Shown here piece after piece: positions 8,897 through 16,574 of a DNA stretch of 64,000 nucleotides; positions within the stretch are counted from its first letter, which is position 1; every line of letters begins with the position of its first letter. The stretch is from the NCBI GenBank assembly GCA_030147525.1, contig JASBVF010000027.1, positions 115,912-179,911 of the forward strand, read 5' to 3'. The notes beneath the pieces were generated by a model. The model had not been told where the DNA came from. It saw only the letters and a list, made by a program, of their open reading frames with translations, and made no database searches. Source of the DNA: Bacteroidota bacterium. Its GTDB lineage: Bacteria; Bacteroidota; Bacteroidia; Chitinophagales; Saprospiraceae. Both the position numbers and the translations under genes were made by a program.

Positions 8897-9250
8897 TCAG
8901 GCTGGCACCTCGTTGAGGAGGGGCAAGACGTGCGTGGCGTTGAACTCCGCCAAGTCGAGGGTGAGGTCGAAGCTGTCCTCCTCAATGGCGACGAGGAAAC
9001 GCCACTTGAAGTCCTGATAGACCCTCCGGGCGATGTCCTTTCCGTAAAGTTCGTGGCAGATGGCGTAGGCGAGCTGGGCGGGGCCGCTTCCGCCGTAGCC
9101 CCAATTGAAGCCGTCGGAGGAATGGCTGACGTGTTTCAGGCTTTTGGCATGGCTCAGGGCTTTGCCATTGAGCCAGACCTTGCGGTTTCCGCCATGTGTC
9201 ATTTCGTTGCGGCAGCCTTTCAATGTTGCGGTGGTTGGTGTGCTTTCCAT
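8897..9250 (-). CDS. DUF6166 family protein
   Basis: 117 residues. The segment SDGFNWGYGGSGPAQLAYAICHELYG (residues 44-69) is the hallmark I associate with DUF6166 proteins, found on plasmids, phages and integrative elements. The protein opens with a short basic region and a WLNGKAL motif and ends with a hydrophobic LPLLNEV tail. Function is unknown in the family. It is the last gene of a minus-strand row of accessory genes (12533 down to 8897) that also holds ArdC and a RecE-like nuclease, a typical element cargo. Confidence 0.7.
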   Translation of the reverse strand: MESTPTTATLKGCRNEMTHGGNRKVWLNGKALSHAKSLKHVSHSSDGFNWGYGGSGPAQLAYAICHELYGKDIARRVYQDFKWRFLVAIEEDSFDLTLDLAEFNATHVLPLLNEVPA

Positions 9251-9306
9251 AATGATGAATGTTTAAAGAGTGAATGATGAACCGGGTGGCAGCCTGGCCG
9301 GATTGG

Positions 9307-10182
9307 TCAGGCTGCCACTTCGGCTATTTCAGGTGTCCCGATGGGGGCAAGCAGAAAATCTGCTGCCCGTTGGGCAGCGCTCGCGGCAGTCATCAATAAG
9401 CGGGTGTCGCCATGCAGGACGTTTATCCAGGATTGCAGGTAGGCGGCGCTGCTTTTGACCAGTTCTTCCATGACGATGCCGCAATGGGCGCAAAGGAAAC
9501 AGGCGGACATTTCCGCCACCAACTCCTCTTTGCTGTACTTTTCGTCGCCAAATTTTGAGGGTTCGATACGGTTCAAACGGTTGGGGTGTCCCGTCCAATG
9601 GCTCAACTCGTGGAAATAGGTCAGGTAATAGTGTTCCCGGCTCTGGAAGTCCGTCAGGGCTGGCATTTTCACCACGTCGAGGACGGGGTTGTAGGCGGGT
9701 TCGCCGGGGCGGAGTTCGTGTGGGTTGGCGGTCAGGACGGCTTCGCAAACATCTATCCGGGCGGGCTGTTCGGGTTCGTCACTGCGGAACATTCCGGCGT
9801 TGAAGCCCTCGATGTCCAACACGTTGAAGACCCTGTATTCGTACACGAATGGCACTACCTTTTCTGCTTCCTTTCTCGTGTCCACCCGCTTGCCGTCGGC
9901 GTCGAAAAACAGCATTTTCCAAAAATAGACGGGAAGCGATTTTGCCCCCTTGCGGATGCGGTGTCCGGCGTCACTGATTTGCTTGAAGGTGGCGAAACGT
10001 GGTACGTCAAAACCTGTCAGAATAAAAGCATTGATGCCCGTGTAAACGTGACCGCTGAAATGGTTGCAGGGTGCGCCCATTTGGATGCGGTTCCAAGTGC
10101 GCCGCCAAGGCACAACACCTTTTTCCAATTGGGCGATGATGCGGGCGGTCATTTCCTGGAATTTATCGGTTGACTTTTTCAT
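9307..10182 (-). CDS. ardC: ArdC-type antirestriction protein (zincin-like metallopeptidase)
   Basis: 291 residues. The N-terminal ssDNA-binding (DUF1738-like) domain starts KFQEMTARIIAQLEKGVVPWRRTW (residues 7-30) and contains GHVYTGINAFIL. The C-terminal zincin-like domain carries HELSHWTGH with zinc ligands H191 and H195 and catalytic E192; EEL-AEMSACFL further on supplies the third ligand region. ArdC of IncW plasmid pSa protects incoming single-stranded DNA from restriction; here it would favour establishment of the replicon. ATG at 10182 gives the canonical start. An in-frame upstream extension to 10488 overlaps the next gene in another frame and is Ser/Thr-rich noise. Confidence 0.85.
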   Translation of the reverse strand: MKKSTDKFQEMTARIIAQLEKGVVPWRRTWNRIQMGAPCNHFSGHVYTGINAFILTGFDVPRFATFKQISDAGHRIRKGAKSLPVYFWKMLFFDADGKRVDTRKEAEKVVPFVYEYRVFNVLDIEGFNAGMFRSDEPEQPARIDVCEAVLTANPHELRPGEPAYNPVLDVVKMPALTDFQSREHYYLTYFHELSHWTGHPNRLNRIEPSKFGDEKYSKEELVAEMSACFLCAHCGIVMEELVKSSAAYLQSWINVLHGDTRLLMTAASAAQRAADFLLAPIGTPEIAEVAA

Positions 10183-10273
10183 CGCAGTTTGTTTTGAAGG
10201 TGAGGAAAAACCCGCCGTCCCGGTTAGCGAGACGGACGGGTGCGCTCCACCGGAGCGGCTGACAAACGACAAC

Positions 10274-11116
10274 TCAAATCCTTTCGCCCGCCTCGACGAA
10301 GCGGCGCAACAGGTAGCGGTATTTTTTTCTTCCTTTTTCGATGAAATCGCTGTCCCGGTGGAAGGGGACGATGTGGACGGCGTAGGGCGGGCGTTTTTGC
10401 ACCCCGACGAAATAGAACCATTCGGCACGGCTGCCGTCGAGGTAGAAGGCTGCCTGGCGGTCGTAGTCGTACACGTCGAGCAGTTCAATGAAGCGTTCCT
10501 CGCTCCATGCGCTGGTGGTTTTTACATCAAAAACAGTCTTCCGGCATGCGATGTCAAATTGGGCTTTGCAGGGCAAACCCGTCTCTTTGTCTTTCCAAAC
10601 CCTCGGTTTCTCGTATGTCAGTCTTTTGAACTTCGGCTGTCCGGCGAGGAAGCCGCCAAAGTCGCCGATATAGGCATCACGCATTTGCTGGATGGCTGCC
10701 CATTCGGAGGGGCGAAGGTTCCAGACCGGGTCGCCGCTTGGGGCGTGTTCGAGCGTGACGGCGTGGAAGGCTTGGCCAAATACCAAACAGCGTTCCGGGT
10801 AGCGGATTACCTCGCCCTGCAATTTGGCCTTGAAGCGGGTCAAACGGGAATTGCTGATAGCGGGGATTTTACGGATATGGCCGGCCGGCAACTCGGCAAG
10901 CGGCACGGATGCCTCGAAGCCCAAATGGCTGAACAGGTTCAGGTAATTCACGAGGCTGGCACGGGTGAGGCACTCGGTTTTTGCCGTCCATTTTATGAGC
11001 ATGGTTTCGAAGGTCTCCGGGGTCAGGTTGGTGAAGATGTCACCGTAATGGGTGGCAACGGTCTGGCTGGCTGGGGCAATAGTCAGGTCTGCCAAACGGG
11101 TGTTGGTGGTTGTCAT
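10274..11116 (-). CDS. PD-(D/E)XK exonuclease-like protein (RecE/ExoVIII or YqaJ type)
   Basis: 280 residues. QFDIACRKTVFDVKTT (about residues 194-209) provides D ... DxK of the PD-(D/E)XK fold, and YDRQAAFYLDG just after is the Q-containing motif of phage-type exonucleases such as RecE and Cas4. An N-terminal segment with MSNSRL-like ISNSRLTRFK and FGQAFHAVTLEH also matches RecE-like proteins. These enzymes resect double-stranded DNA for annealing-based recombination. The next gene downstream in transcription is ArdC; upstream is a gene of unknown function that could encode a partner. ATG at 11116 is used; the longer frame to 11281 begins inside non-coding DNA. Confidence 0.75.
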   Translation of the reverse strand: MTTTNTRLADLTIAPASQTVATHYGDIFTNLTPETFETMLIKWTAKTECLTRASLVNYLNLFSHLGFEASVPLAELPAGHIRKIPAISNSRLTRFKAKLQGEVIRYPERCLVFGQAFHAVTLEHAPSGDPVWNLRPSEWAAIQQMRDAYIGDFGGFLAGQPKFKRLTYEKPRVWKDKETGLPCKAQFDIACRKTVFDVKTTSAWSEERFIELLDVYDYDRQAAFYLDGSRAEWFYFVGVQKRPPYAVHIVPFHRDSDFIEKGRKKYRYLLRRFVEAGERI

Positions 11117-11304
11117 TGTCTTTGATTTTAGAAAATGAGAGGGTGAGAGCGTGAGAAAATGAGAGCCCACTACCCTACCCTTTCGGTGATTGTTTTGAAA
11201 AAGACGGCGGCGTCCTGCGGGGAGCAGCGACCGCCGCCGCTGCAAGTAGATGGCTGGATGGCTTTTAATCAAACCATCCAACCACTACTAAAACTCATGT
11301 ATGC

Positions 11305-11952
11305 TCAGACTGCGACCGCTGCCGCTTCTGCCTCCGCTTCTTCGGGCTGCCCGTTCAACTCGATGACCGGGTGGGGCGGGTTCCAGTTCAGCGAAAACTC
11401 GATGCGGGCGTCGCCGGTGGTGGTTTCCTCCCGCCAAAAGTTGATGCCTTCGGTCACTTGCAATAGGGTTTCCTTTTCGCCCTTTTCCAGCTTTTTGTAG
11501 CTGAACTCTGCCATGAAATACTTCTTGCCGGGGGCCTCCGGGTCTTTGCATTCCTTCTCGACCGGGCGGGCGGTGAGGATGACGTCGCAGGGCGTCACGT
11601 CGTCGTAAAACATTTCATTGGCAGCCAGGCGCATGAAATTTTCAACGCTGTAACCATGAAATAACACGGCGCACACTTGCCGGGCTTCGTTGAGGAAAAA
11701 GAACTCTGCCCAACGCTTTTTGCCCATTCCGAGGATGTTGTCGTTGAAGATGCGGTAGGCAAGCGGGATGAAGCTGAACTCCTCCCCTTTCTTGGTCAAC
11801 GACACGTCGCCGTTGAGGTTGAAATTGCCCTTGCTGGCGTCGAAACGGATTTGACGGGGATAGCCGGGGAGGTAGCGGACAGAATGGACTTCACCCGTCT
11901 TTTTGTCAATCAGGTTGCCGTTGGCGCTGGTGATTGGATGCAGATTTTTCAT
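11305..11952 (-). CDS. Hypothetical protein in recombination gene row
   Basis: 215 residues, no family recognised. It starts MKNLHPITSANGNLIDKKTG, has a beta-rich core with NLNGDVSLTKKGEEFSFIPLAYRIF, and ends with an acidic Ala/Glu-rich tail (EEAEAEAAAVAV). An acidic C-terminal tail after a beta-rich core is reminiscent of single-strand-binding proteins or phage DNA-binding accessory proteins. Its place directly upstream of a RecE-like nuclease makes a ssDNA-binding or annealing role plausible, but I see no RecT/Erf/SSB signature. Confidence 0.55.
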   Translation of the reverse strand: MKNLHPITSANGNLIDKKTGEVHSVRYLPGYPRQIRFDASKGNFNLNGDVSLTKKGEEFSFIPLAYRIFNDNILGMGKKRWAEFFFLNEARQVCAVLFHGYSVENFMRLAANEMFYDDVTPCDVILTARPVEKECKDPEAPGKKYFMAEFSYKKLEKGEKETLLQVTEGINFWREETTTGDARIEFSLNWNPPHPVIELNGQPEEAEAEAAAVAV

Positions 11953-12200
11953 AGTAAAATAAGTTTAAATTGTTAAAAATTTGATGAAAACGGAGTGTAT
12001 TTGCAGGGATACTCCACCCCCTGCCCAACCTGTTGCCGCACAGGGAGGGAAAAGCGGCGCTCGCTTTCAGATTTATTCCGGCTTGCCCGGAAAAGGCTAT
12101 TTCTCAAAGGAACTGCTCACGAAAACTAAGCCCATACTACTTGCGCAAGAGGAAAGGTGCCGGGATTAACGCACCCGGCGAGCGGCTTTCTCACAGCATG

Positions 12201-12533
12201 TCAGAGCAGCATTTCAAAAAGAATCTCTGCTAACTCCTTCTCGGACAGACCGCCTTGTGCGGTGATTTTGTAGCGGTCGTTTCTTTCCCCCGTCGGGTCG
12301 TCGCCTTCAATCCCGGCGACCTTGCATTTCCAGCTAAAAAATTTGAAGGCTTCTTTGGTGTAAGGCGGCACAACGGGCAACCTGCCGTGCAGGCAAACCA
12401 CATCGTATTCTTGATAACCGGGAGTGATGGAAAAATGCTCGGAAGGGCACAGGGTGCGCTCCTCATAATAAGCTTCAGCGGAGGCGATTCGGGCAGCCTC
12501 GACGCTCTCAGACAGGTAAGTTGTGTTTGTCAT
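12201..12533 (-). CDS. Hypothetical small protein, first gene of accessory row
   Basis: 110 residues beginning MTNTTYLSESVEAARIASAEAYYEE; no known domain. It contains YDVVCLHGRLPVVPPYTKEAFKFFSWKC and ends with LSEKELAEILFEMLL, an amphipathic helix. The start at 12533 is preferred over 12590 because the earlier codons (MSLFLNHQITTNTATNNNN) read as Bacteroidota leader DNA. A promoter with TTG and TATTTTTG spaced about 20 nt lies just upstream, inside a sequence duplicated upstream of the divergent gene. Confidence 0.55.
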   Translation of the reverse strand: MTNTTYLSESVEAARIASAEAYYEERTLCPSEHFSITPGYQEYDVVCLHGRLPVVPPYTKEAFKFFSWKCKVAGIEGDDPTGERNDRYKITAQGGLSEKELAEILFEMLL

Positions 12534-12576
12534 GTTGTTGTTATTTGTGGCTGTGTTTGTTGTTATTTGATGATTC

Positions 12577-12690
12577 AAAAATAAAGACAAAATACCTATT
12601 TGTCAAGTATTTTAAAACATTTTTTTTCATCTAATACTACCAATAAATATTAATTAAACCATTTGCAAAATAAAGACAAAATACCTATTT
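12577..12690. promoter_or_regulatory. Divergent promoter region with a 23-24 nt direct repeat
   Basis: AAATAAAGACAAAATACCTATTT occurs twice, at about 12579 and 12666, once before each of two divergent genes. On the minus strand it contributes TTG-N20-TATTTTTG, and on the plus strand TTTG-N20-TATTTTTA, both close to the Bacteroidota -33/-7 pattern. The repeat therefore probably carries shared promoter and operator sequence for co-regulation of the genes at 12533 and 12721. Confidence 0.5.
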
Positions 12691-12720
12691 TTATGAAAAA
12701 TAACAACAACACAACCGACC

Positions 12721-13170
12721 ATGAAAAAGCAACTAACCGTACTTGTAAGCGGCAGCCGCCAACTACCGGAAACAGCGGAAAACCTGCAACGGCTGGAAGC
12801 TGCGCTCGATGAAATCTACTGCCAACTGGCGATAGAAAACGAGCAGCACGACTACCCGACCCACCTGGCGCACGGCGGCGCTGCCGGGGCCGACCAACTG
12901 GCAAAAAGGCTGGCGGTAAAAATGGGGCTGGAAGAAATAGAAATGAAGCCCGACTACCGCCAACACCACCCGAAAACCGCACCACTGCACCGCAACGGCG
13001 AACTGGTGAAACTGGCGGACGTAACGATAGCCTGGTACGCACCCGGGCAGGTAGGAAAAGGCGGCACAGCGGACACTGCCCGCAAAACGACCGCCGCCGG
13101 AAAACCCCTGCTGGAACTGCTGCCCGACGGCACGACCCGCTGGACACCGGCCGCCAAAACACTGCTATGA
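12721..13170 (+). CDS. SLOG/DUF2493 family nucleotide-binding-like protein
   Basis: 149 residues. It starts with MKKQLTVLVSGSRQL (beta strand plus G-S-R loop) and has THLAHGGAAGADQLAKRLA (residues 47-65), VTIAWYAPGQVGKGGTADTARKT and the R/K-rich PDYRQHHPKTAPLHRN segment: the signature of the DUF2493/YspA-like branch of SLOG Rossmann folds. Such proteins are proposed to bind nucleotide-like ligands and are frequent on phages and plasmids, where they are linked to nucleotide signalling or defence. No partner gene lies beside it on this strand. Confidence 0.75.
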   Translation: MKKQLTVLVSGSRQLPETAENLQRLEAALDEIYCQLAIENEQHDYPTHLAHGGAAGADQLAKRLAVKMGLEEIEMKPDYRQHHPKTAPLHRNGELVKLADVTIAWYAPGQVGKGGTADTARKTTAAGKPLLELLPDGTTRWTPAAKTLL

Positions 13171-13747
13171 GAAACCCGGGCGGGGCGAAAGCCCTGCCCC
13201 ACCTAAAAGCAAAAAAGAAAAGAAAAAATATAAAAAAACACCAAAAAAACCCGCCCCAGCGAGCAGAAATCAAGCCACCAAAAGCCCTATCGGTCAATCG
13301 GAGGACAGTACCCAGTACCCCCGCTGACGTGTATCTGCGAGGACGGCGGGGGCACGACGGCGCTACCGGCGTGGCGAAGCGAACCCCCGCCGCCCACAGC
13401 AGGTACATGGCAGCGGGCGATGAAGCAGGGACTTTGCCACAACGCACGAAACCAAGACCGGCCACTCTACCCTACTTATTTTTCTTTTAGCCAGCACTTT
13501 CCTTTTTGCGGGTTTGCCTCGGGACAAATTAACTGCTATGCCGCCTGTGATGGGTTTGAGCGGAGGGGCGGCACGACTGGGGGTGCGGGTGGTCTGGTGG
13601 CGGCTGCCGGGTGGGGAGCGTTGGGAGTCTGGGCAGGCCTTTGCCGATGGGCAGATTTTCACGGATGGCTGGAAACTTTGGGCGGGATTGGTTAGCTTTG
13701 CAACTGTTGTTATTGACCATGAAGCCCTTTTCATGGTCGGTTGTGTT
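13171..13747. other. Non-coding stretch with GC-rich hairpins
   Basis: No convincing gene. An A-rich segment (13208-13250) is followed by GC-rich DNA with an inverted pair GGCGGGGG ... CCCCCGCC near 13345-13400. A perfect 9-bp hairpin GACCATGAA/TTCATGGTC lies at about 13716-13739. Long open frames here have compositions typical of GC-rich shadow frames. Confidence 0.4.
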
Positions 13748-13787
13748 AAAGCCTGATTCGCCGAGTGCGGTTCAGGCTTTGCTTTTT
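13748..13787. terminator. Hairpin AGCCTGA/TCAGGCT with T-run
   Basis: AGCCTGA and TCAGGCT pair around a 14-nt loop, followed on the plus strand by TTTGCTTTTTT. It overlaps the stop codon of the minus-strand gene at 13772 and could terminate in both directions. Confidence 0.5.
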
Positions 13788-14263
13788 TCGGCGGCGGCTT
13801 CGAGGATACGTTCCAGGCGATGGATGATTTCAAGCTCCTGGTTGTTTCCGGCTAAAACTTTTAGGGCTTCCTCGATGCGTTCGCTTTTGCCTTTGCCAGA
13901 AGTCACAACGTGTACGGTGGCTGGTGAGACGTCAATCAGTTGGGCAGTCAGTTCTGCAAAGTTGTTGGGCAGGAGTTTTTGTTCCAGTAATGCGTCCATG
14001 CTCCATGCCGAATAATCCTCTTTCTTCGGTTTCGAGGGTTTCAGTTTCAATATCGCTTCCGCATCCTTCACCAATTGCTCAACGATGGCAAGGTTGGCGC
14101 TGCGGCCTTTTACGGTTTCTCTTGCAGCATTGAGGGTACAGCCTGTGCGTTCGGCAAGGATGTTCGGGTAGCCAAAGGGCAGTACTTTGAGCTGGTTGAG
14201 TTGGCGGAGCAATTCCCGGATTTGCTCGCTGCCGGCGCTGCGGTATTGGGTGCGGGTTGGCAT
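13772..14263 (-). CDS. Putative DNA-binding protein with two HTH-like units
   Basis: 163 residues, family not recognised. Two segments look alike: ILAERTGCTLNAARETVKG (about 35-53) and NFAELTAQLIDVSPATVHVV (about 100-119), each with the spacing of a helix-turn-helix and each followed by a helix with a run of hydrophobic residues. An N-terminal basic helix (SEQIRELLRQLNQL) precedes them. It is adjacent to the KilA-N gene (4 bp apart, same strand, probably cotranscribed), which also suggests a DNA-binding regulatory role. Confidence 0.5.
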   Translation of the reverse strand: MPTRTQYRSAGSEQIRELLRQLNQLKVLPFGYPNILAERTGCTLNAARETVKGRSANLAIVEQLVKDAEAILKLKPSKPKKEDYSAWSMDALLEQKLLPNNFAELTAQLIDVSPATVHVVTSGKGKSERIEEALKVLAGNNQELEIIHRLERILEAAAEKSKA

Positions 14264-14266
14264 ATA

Positions 14267-15106
14267 TTATTCTTTTTGTTTGTCCAGGTTTTTCAGTGAT
14301 GGCAAGTTGGCAAGTATCTGCATTTGATAAACAGCAATCTCGTTCAGCTTGGCAACCCGTTCGTTTTGATTCAGCCCTTCCCGGATAAGTTCGGCGTTGA
14401 TGGCTTCAAGGTTGGCGAGTATGATGAGTTGTTCGGGCGAGGCGTGGTCACGCATATTGCCCTTTGCCTCCGGGTTGGCAAGCTTCCATTGCTGGGCGGT
14501 CATGCCGAAAACGGCGACGTTGAGCACGTCGGCTTCGCTGGCGAAGTAGAAAGATTCACGCCGGGAGTGCCAGTCAATCAGCGGCACAAGGTTGGTTCGG
14601 ACCGCGTCGGTGTGCAAGTGATAGTTGACCTTGGAGAGCAGGCGGCGGACATCCCAATGCAACGATTCCTTCCGTTCTTCCTGTAGCCGTTGGAATTCCT
14701 TGATTAGGTAAATCTGAAACGTCGGGCTGAGCCAATAACAGAACTGGATAGCAATGTCCCTGTGGGCAAACGTGCCACCGTAGCGCCCTGCCTTGGCGAT
14801 GATGCCAATGGCATTGGTCTCCTCTAACCACCGTTTCACGGAAAGTCGGAAGGCGTTGCTGGTCAGGTTCAGTCTAATCCTGTCATATCCGACAGGATTA
14901 AAACTGGTGTTGTGCAGCATCTCCCATGCTCCGAGAAACTCGACTGTGTTGCCAAGCCGCAGCCAATTGAGGATGAAATAGTCGGAATTGCGCTGCTCTT
15001 CGTTGTCGGTAAAACCCTTGGCAATGTCCGTCAGGGAAACATAGTCCTCTTCGTTTTGGCTGAAGATGGTGATGGAAGTCCCTTTGACTTCAATGGTACT
15101 TTTCAT
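14267..15106 (-). CDS. KilA-N domain protein (paralogue of the 42.1 kb gene)
   Basis: 279 residues. EDYVSLTDIAKGF near residues 20-32 and the following W-L-R-LGNTVEFLGAWE, GRYGGTFAHRDIAIQFCYWLSPTFQIYLIKEFQRL segment are the KilA-N DNA-binding signature of phage proteins. The C-terminal half (SEADVLNVAVFGMTAQQWK, NMRDHASPEQLIILANLEAINAELI) is also found in the second copy at 42076-42906, so the two are full-length paralogues. KilA-N proteins bind DNA; targets here are unknown. ATG at 15106 gives MKSTIEVKG. The upstream 400 bp carries repeated TTGGTGCA/TGCACCAA sites that could be operators. Confidence 0.85.
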   Translation of the reverse strand: MKSTIEVKGTSITIFSQNEEDYVSLTDIAKGFTDNEEQRNSDYFILNWLRLGNTVEFLGAWEMLHNTSFNPVGYDRIRLNLTSNAFRLSVKRWLEETNAIGIIAKAGRYGGTFAHRDIAIQFCYWLSPTFQIYLIKEFQRLQEERKESLHWDVRRLLSKVNYHLHTDAVRTNLVPLIDWHSRRESFYFASEADVLNVAVFGMTAQQWKLANPEAKGNMRDHASPEQLIILANLEAINAELIREGLNQNERVAKLNEIAVYQMQILANLPSLKNLDKQKE

Positions 15107-15495
15107 GTGCCGGACAGATGTTGGCGGCTCTGACTCCTCCGAAGTCGGTGAAATTAGAACCACCCGAAACAAATTGATATGGCAGCGAAGGTAGGAAAAC
15201 GGGCAGTTTTATGGCAATGGTTTTACCAACCTGCATGTATCATATGGACATTGTGAAACTCCACCTGTTTGTATCAACGCAATCTCTTCGTAGGAATCCT
15301 TTAGACAAAAAACAAGGGCGATGAATTTTAAATGTATCACTTGGTGCAGGCTGCACCATTGCACCAAAAACCAAAAACCAGTTACAAACAACTGAAAATC
15401 AAAACCTTGCTACACTGTCAATCTTTGATACAGTTTGGTGCAATGCACCAAGTTGCACCAAAAACGCTGATTTGCAGGGGCAACCCCTACCCTAT
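15107..15495. promoter_or_regulatory. Non-coding region with TGCACCAA/TTGGTGCA cluster
   Basis: No gene supported. Two dense groups of the octamer and its complement are present, at about 15341-15368 (TTGGTGCAGG, CTGCACCATTGCACCAA) and 15434-15461 (TTTGGTGCAATGCACCAAG, then TTGCACCAAA). The second contains the palindrome TTGGTGCAATGCACCAA. They lie upstream of the KilA-N gene. The same motif recurs near 41.8-42.05 kb and 48.67-48.75 kb. Confidence 0.5.
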
Positions 15496-15900
15496 TCACT
15501 TCATGGCCGCTGCCATTTGCAGGTTTTGAAACTTCACCTTCCTCCGCCAGCACAGTTTCAAAAACAGCGGCGATGCCTCCGTTGCACAGGGCATGAAGCC
15601 TTCCGGCATTTGGATAAACCCTGATTGGGGCGATTCAAATTCAAAAACACATTCCGGCACATTTCCACAAGCCAGTGACTCGTGGACGGAAATGGAAACA
15701 ATACCCACAAATTCGCTGCTCAGTGGGGTGACGGTCATAGTCCCCACCGTCGGGTCAATGACGGCGCTGAACATGCCGGGATAGGAAAATTGCCAGTTGA
15801 ATGGCATAAAATAAGAGGATTGGGTTTTGTGCGTCTGCACCTGGGCATTGGCCACGAATGCAAACAGCACCAACCCGGCGAGGGTGAGTGATTTTTTCAT
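15496..15900 (-). CDS. Small secreted protein
   Basis: 134 residues with a clear signal peptide (MKKSLTLAGLVLFAFVANAQ, cleavage after ANA). The mature part is beta-rich with three or four Cys (ACGNVPEC and MPCATEA), suggesting disulphides in the periplasm or outside. No family recognised. A plasmid-wide leader-like motif (TTGTGCTAT) ends at the start codon. Two similarly organised small exported proteins (47592-48059 and 48110-48544) share that leader, which suggests a common mode of expression. Confidence 0.55.
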   Translation of the reverse strand: MKKSLTLAGLVLFAFVANAQVQTHKTQSSYFMPFNWQFSYPGMFSAVIDPTVGTMTVTPLSSEFVGIVSISVHESLACGNVPECVFEFESPQSGFIQMPEGFMPCATEASPLFLKLCWRRKVKFQNLQMAAAMK

Positions 15901-15932
15901 ATAGCACAATTTTAGAGTCCGGCAGTCAGCAG

Positions 15933-16166
15933 TCAGGTCGCAGGATTCCGCACAGGACTGCCGACTGCGGACTGAATACTGCCAACTGATTTCCGTTCCC
16001 AGAAAATGGTTTGTTCTACCCGGATGTTGTGGCCGGTTTGCTCGTGGTGAGCGATGGCTTCGTAGGCAGCGTTGCTACCTTGCCATCGGTGGTTACAGTC
16101 TTTGCAATAACTGACGGTAGTTACCCCGACGTCCCGCCGGGGCGTTGTTCTGGTGGGTTGAGTCAT
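15933..16166 (-). CDS. Small zinc-finger-like protein
   Basis: 77 residues. VSYCKDCNHRWQGSNAAYEAIAHHEQTGHNI carries CxxC followed by HH and H, a plausible zinc-binding unit. The rest is short and basic. ATG at 16166 is directly preceded by the CTATTTTGTGCTATG leader motif shared with other small genes on this element, which supports the start; a longer frame to 16262 lacks that support. It could be a DNA-binding or regulatory protein. Confidence 0.5.
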   Translation of the reverse strand: MTQPTRTTPRRDVGVTTVSYCKDCNHRWQGSNAAYEAIAHHEQTGHNIRVEQTIFWERKSVGSIQSAVGSPVRNPAT

Positions 16167-16534
16167 AGCACAAAATAGTTTTAAATACAGGCTAAAGATA
16201 GCCTTGTTGTCCCAAAAATGCAATGCAATACTTACACCTCCAAACGGCGTTCTTTGAGTCAAGGAGGGCCAAATCGAAACGGGCCGGGGGTGTTTTATTT
16301 CTTGGTTCTTTCACAGGGAAGGACTGACAGGTGAAAAGTGAGCAAAGCCCGTATTTTTCAGTAAGGAGTCTCCCGGCAGCCTGGGCTATGCTGAATCAAA
16401 CCTTTTAAAATCTCTTTTCCCAGCATCCTTCTTCAGTAGCCACCACAAACCGCTATCTTTGGCACAGGAAGCAAGGTAGAAAATGAAAAATTGATAGCGA
16501 TGGCTGGTTTCGAGGTGATGATGTTCAAGAGCCT

Positions 16535-16542
16535 TATCTTTG
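16535..16542 (+). promoter_or_regulatory. Putative -7 box for the BsuBI/PstI-type operon
   Basis: TATCTTTG, matching TAnnTTTG, lies 33 bp before the methyltransferase ATG. A second TATCTTTG is at 16454-16461. A TTTC at 16508 is a weak candidate -33. The rest of 16167-16574 holds no gene that I can support. Confidence 0.5.
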
Positions 16543-16574
16543 TAAAAAGGTTACGTCCGTAGAAAACAACGCAA

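Noticed and set aside
8538..9017. Gly/Arg/Ser-rich plus-strand frames over repeat copy 3.
   Set aside because: They are translations of a palindromic GC-rich repeat; the same happens at the other copies.
10183..10488. N-terminal extension of the ArdC frame.
   Set aside because: The extra 102 codons are Ser/Thr/Pro-rich and overlap the next gene; ATG at 10182 matches the usual ArdC start.
12650..13465. Long open frame of 271 codons on the minus strand.
   Set aside because: It is antisense to the SLOG/DUF2493 gene, and its composition (Arg/Pro/Phe rich with improbable repeats) is typical of a shadow of a GC-rich gene.
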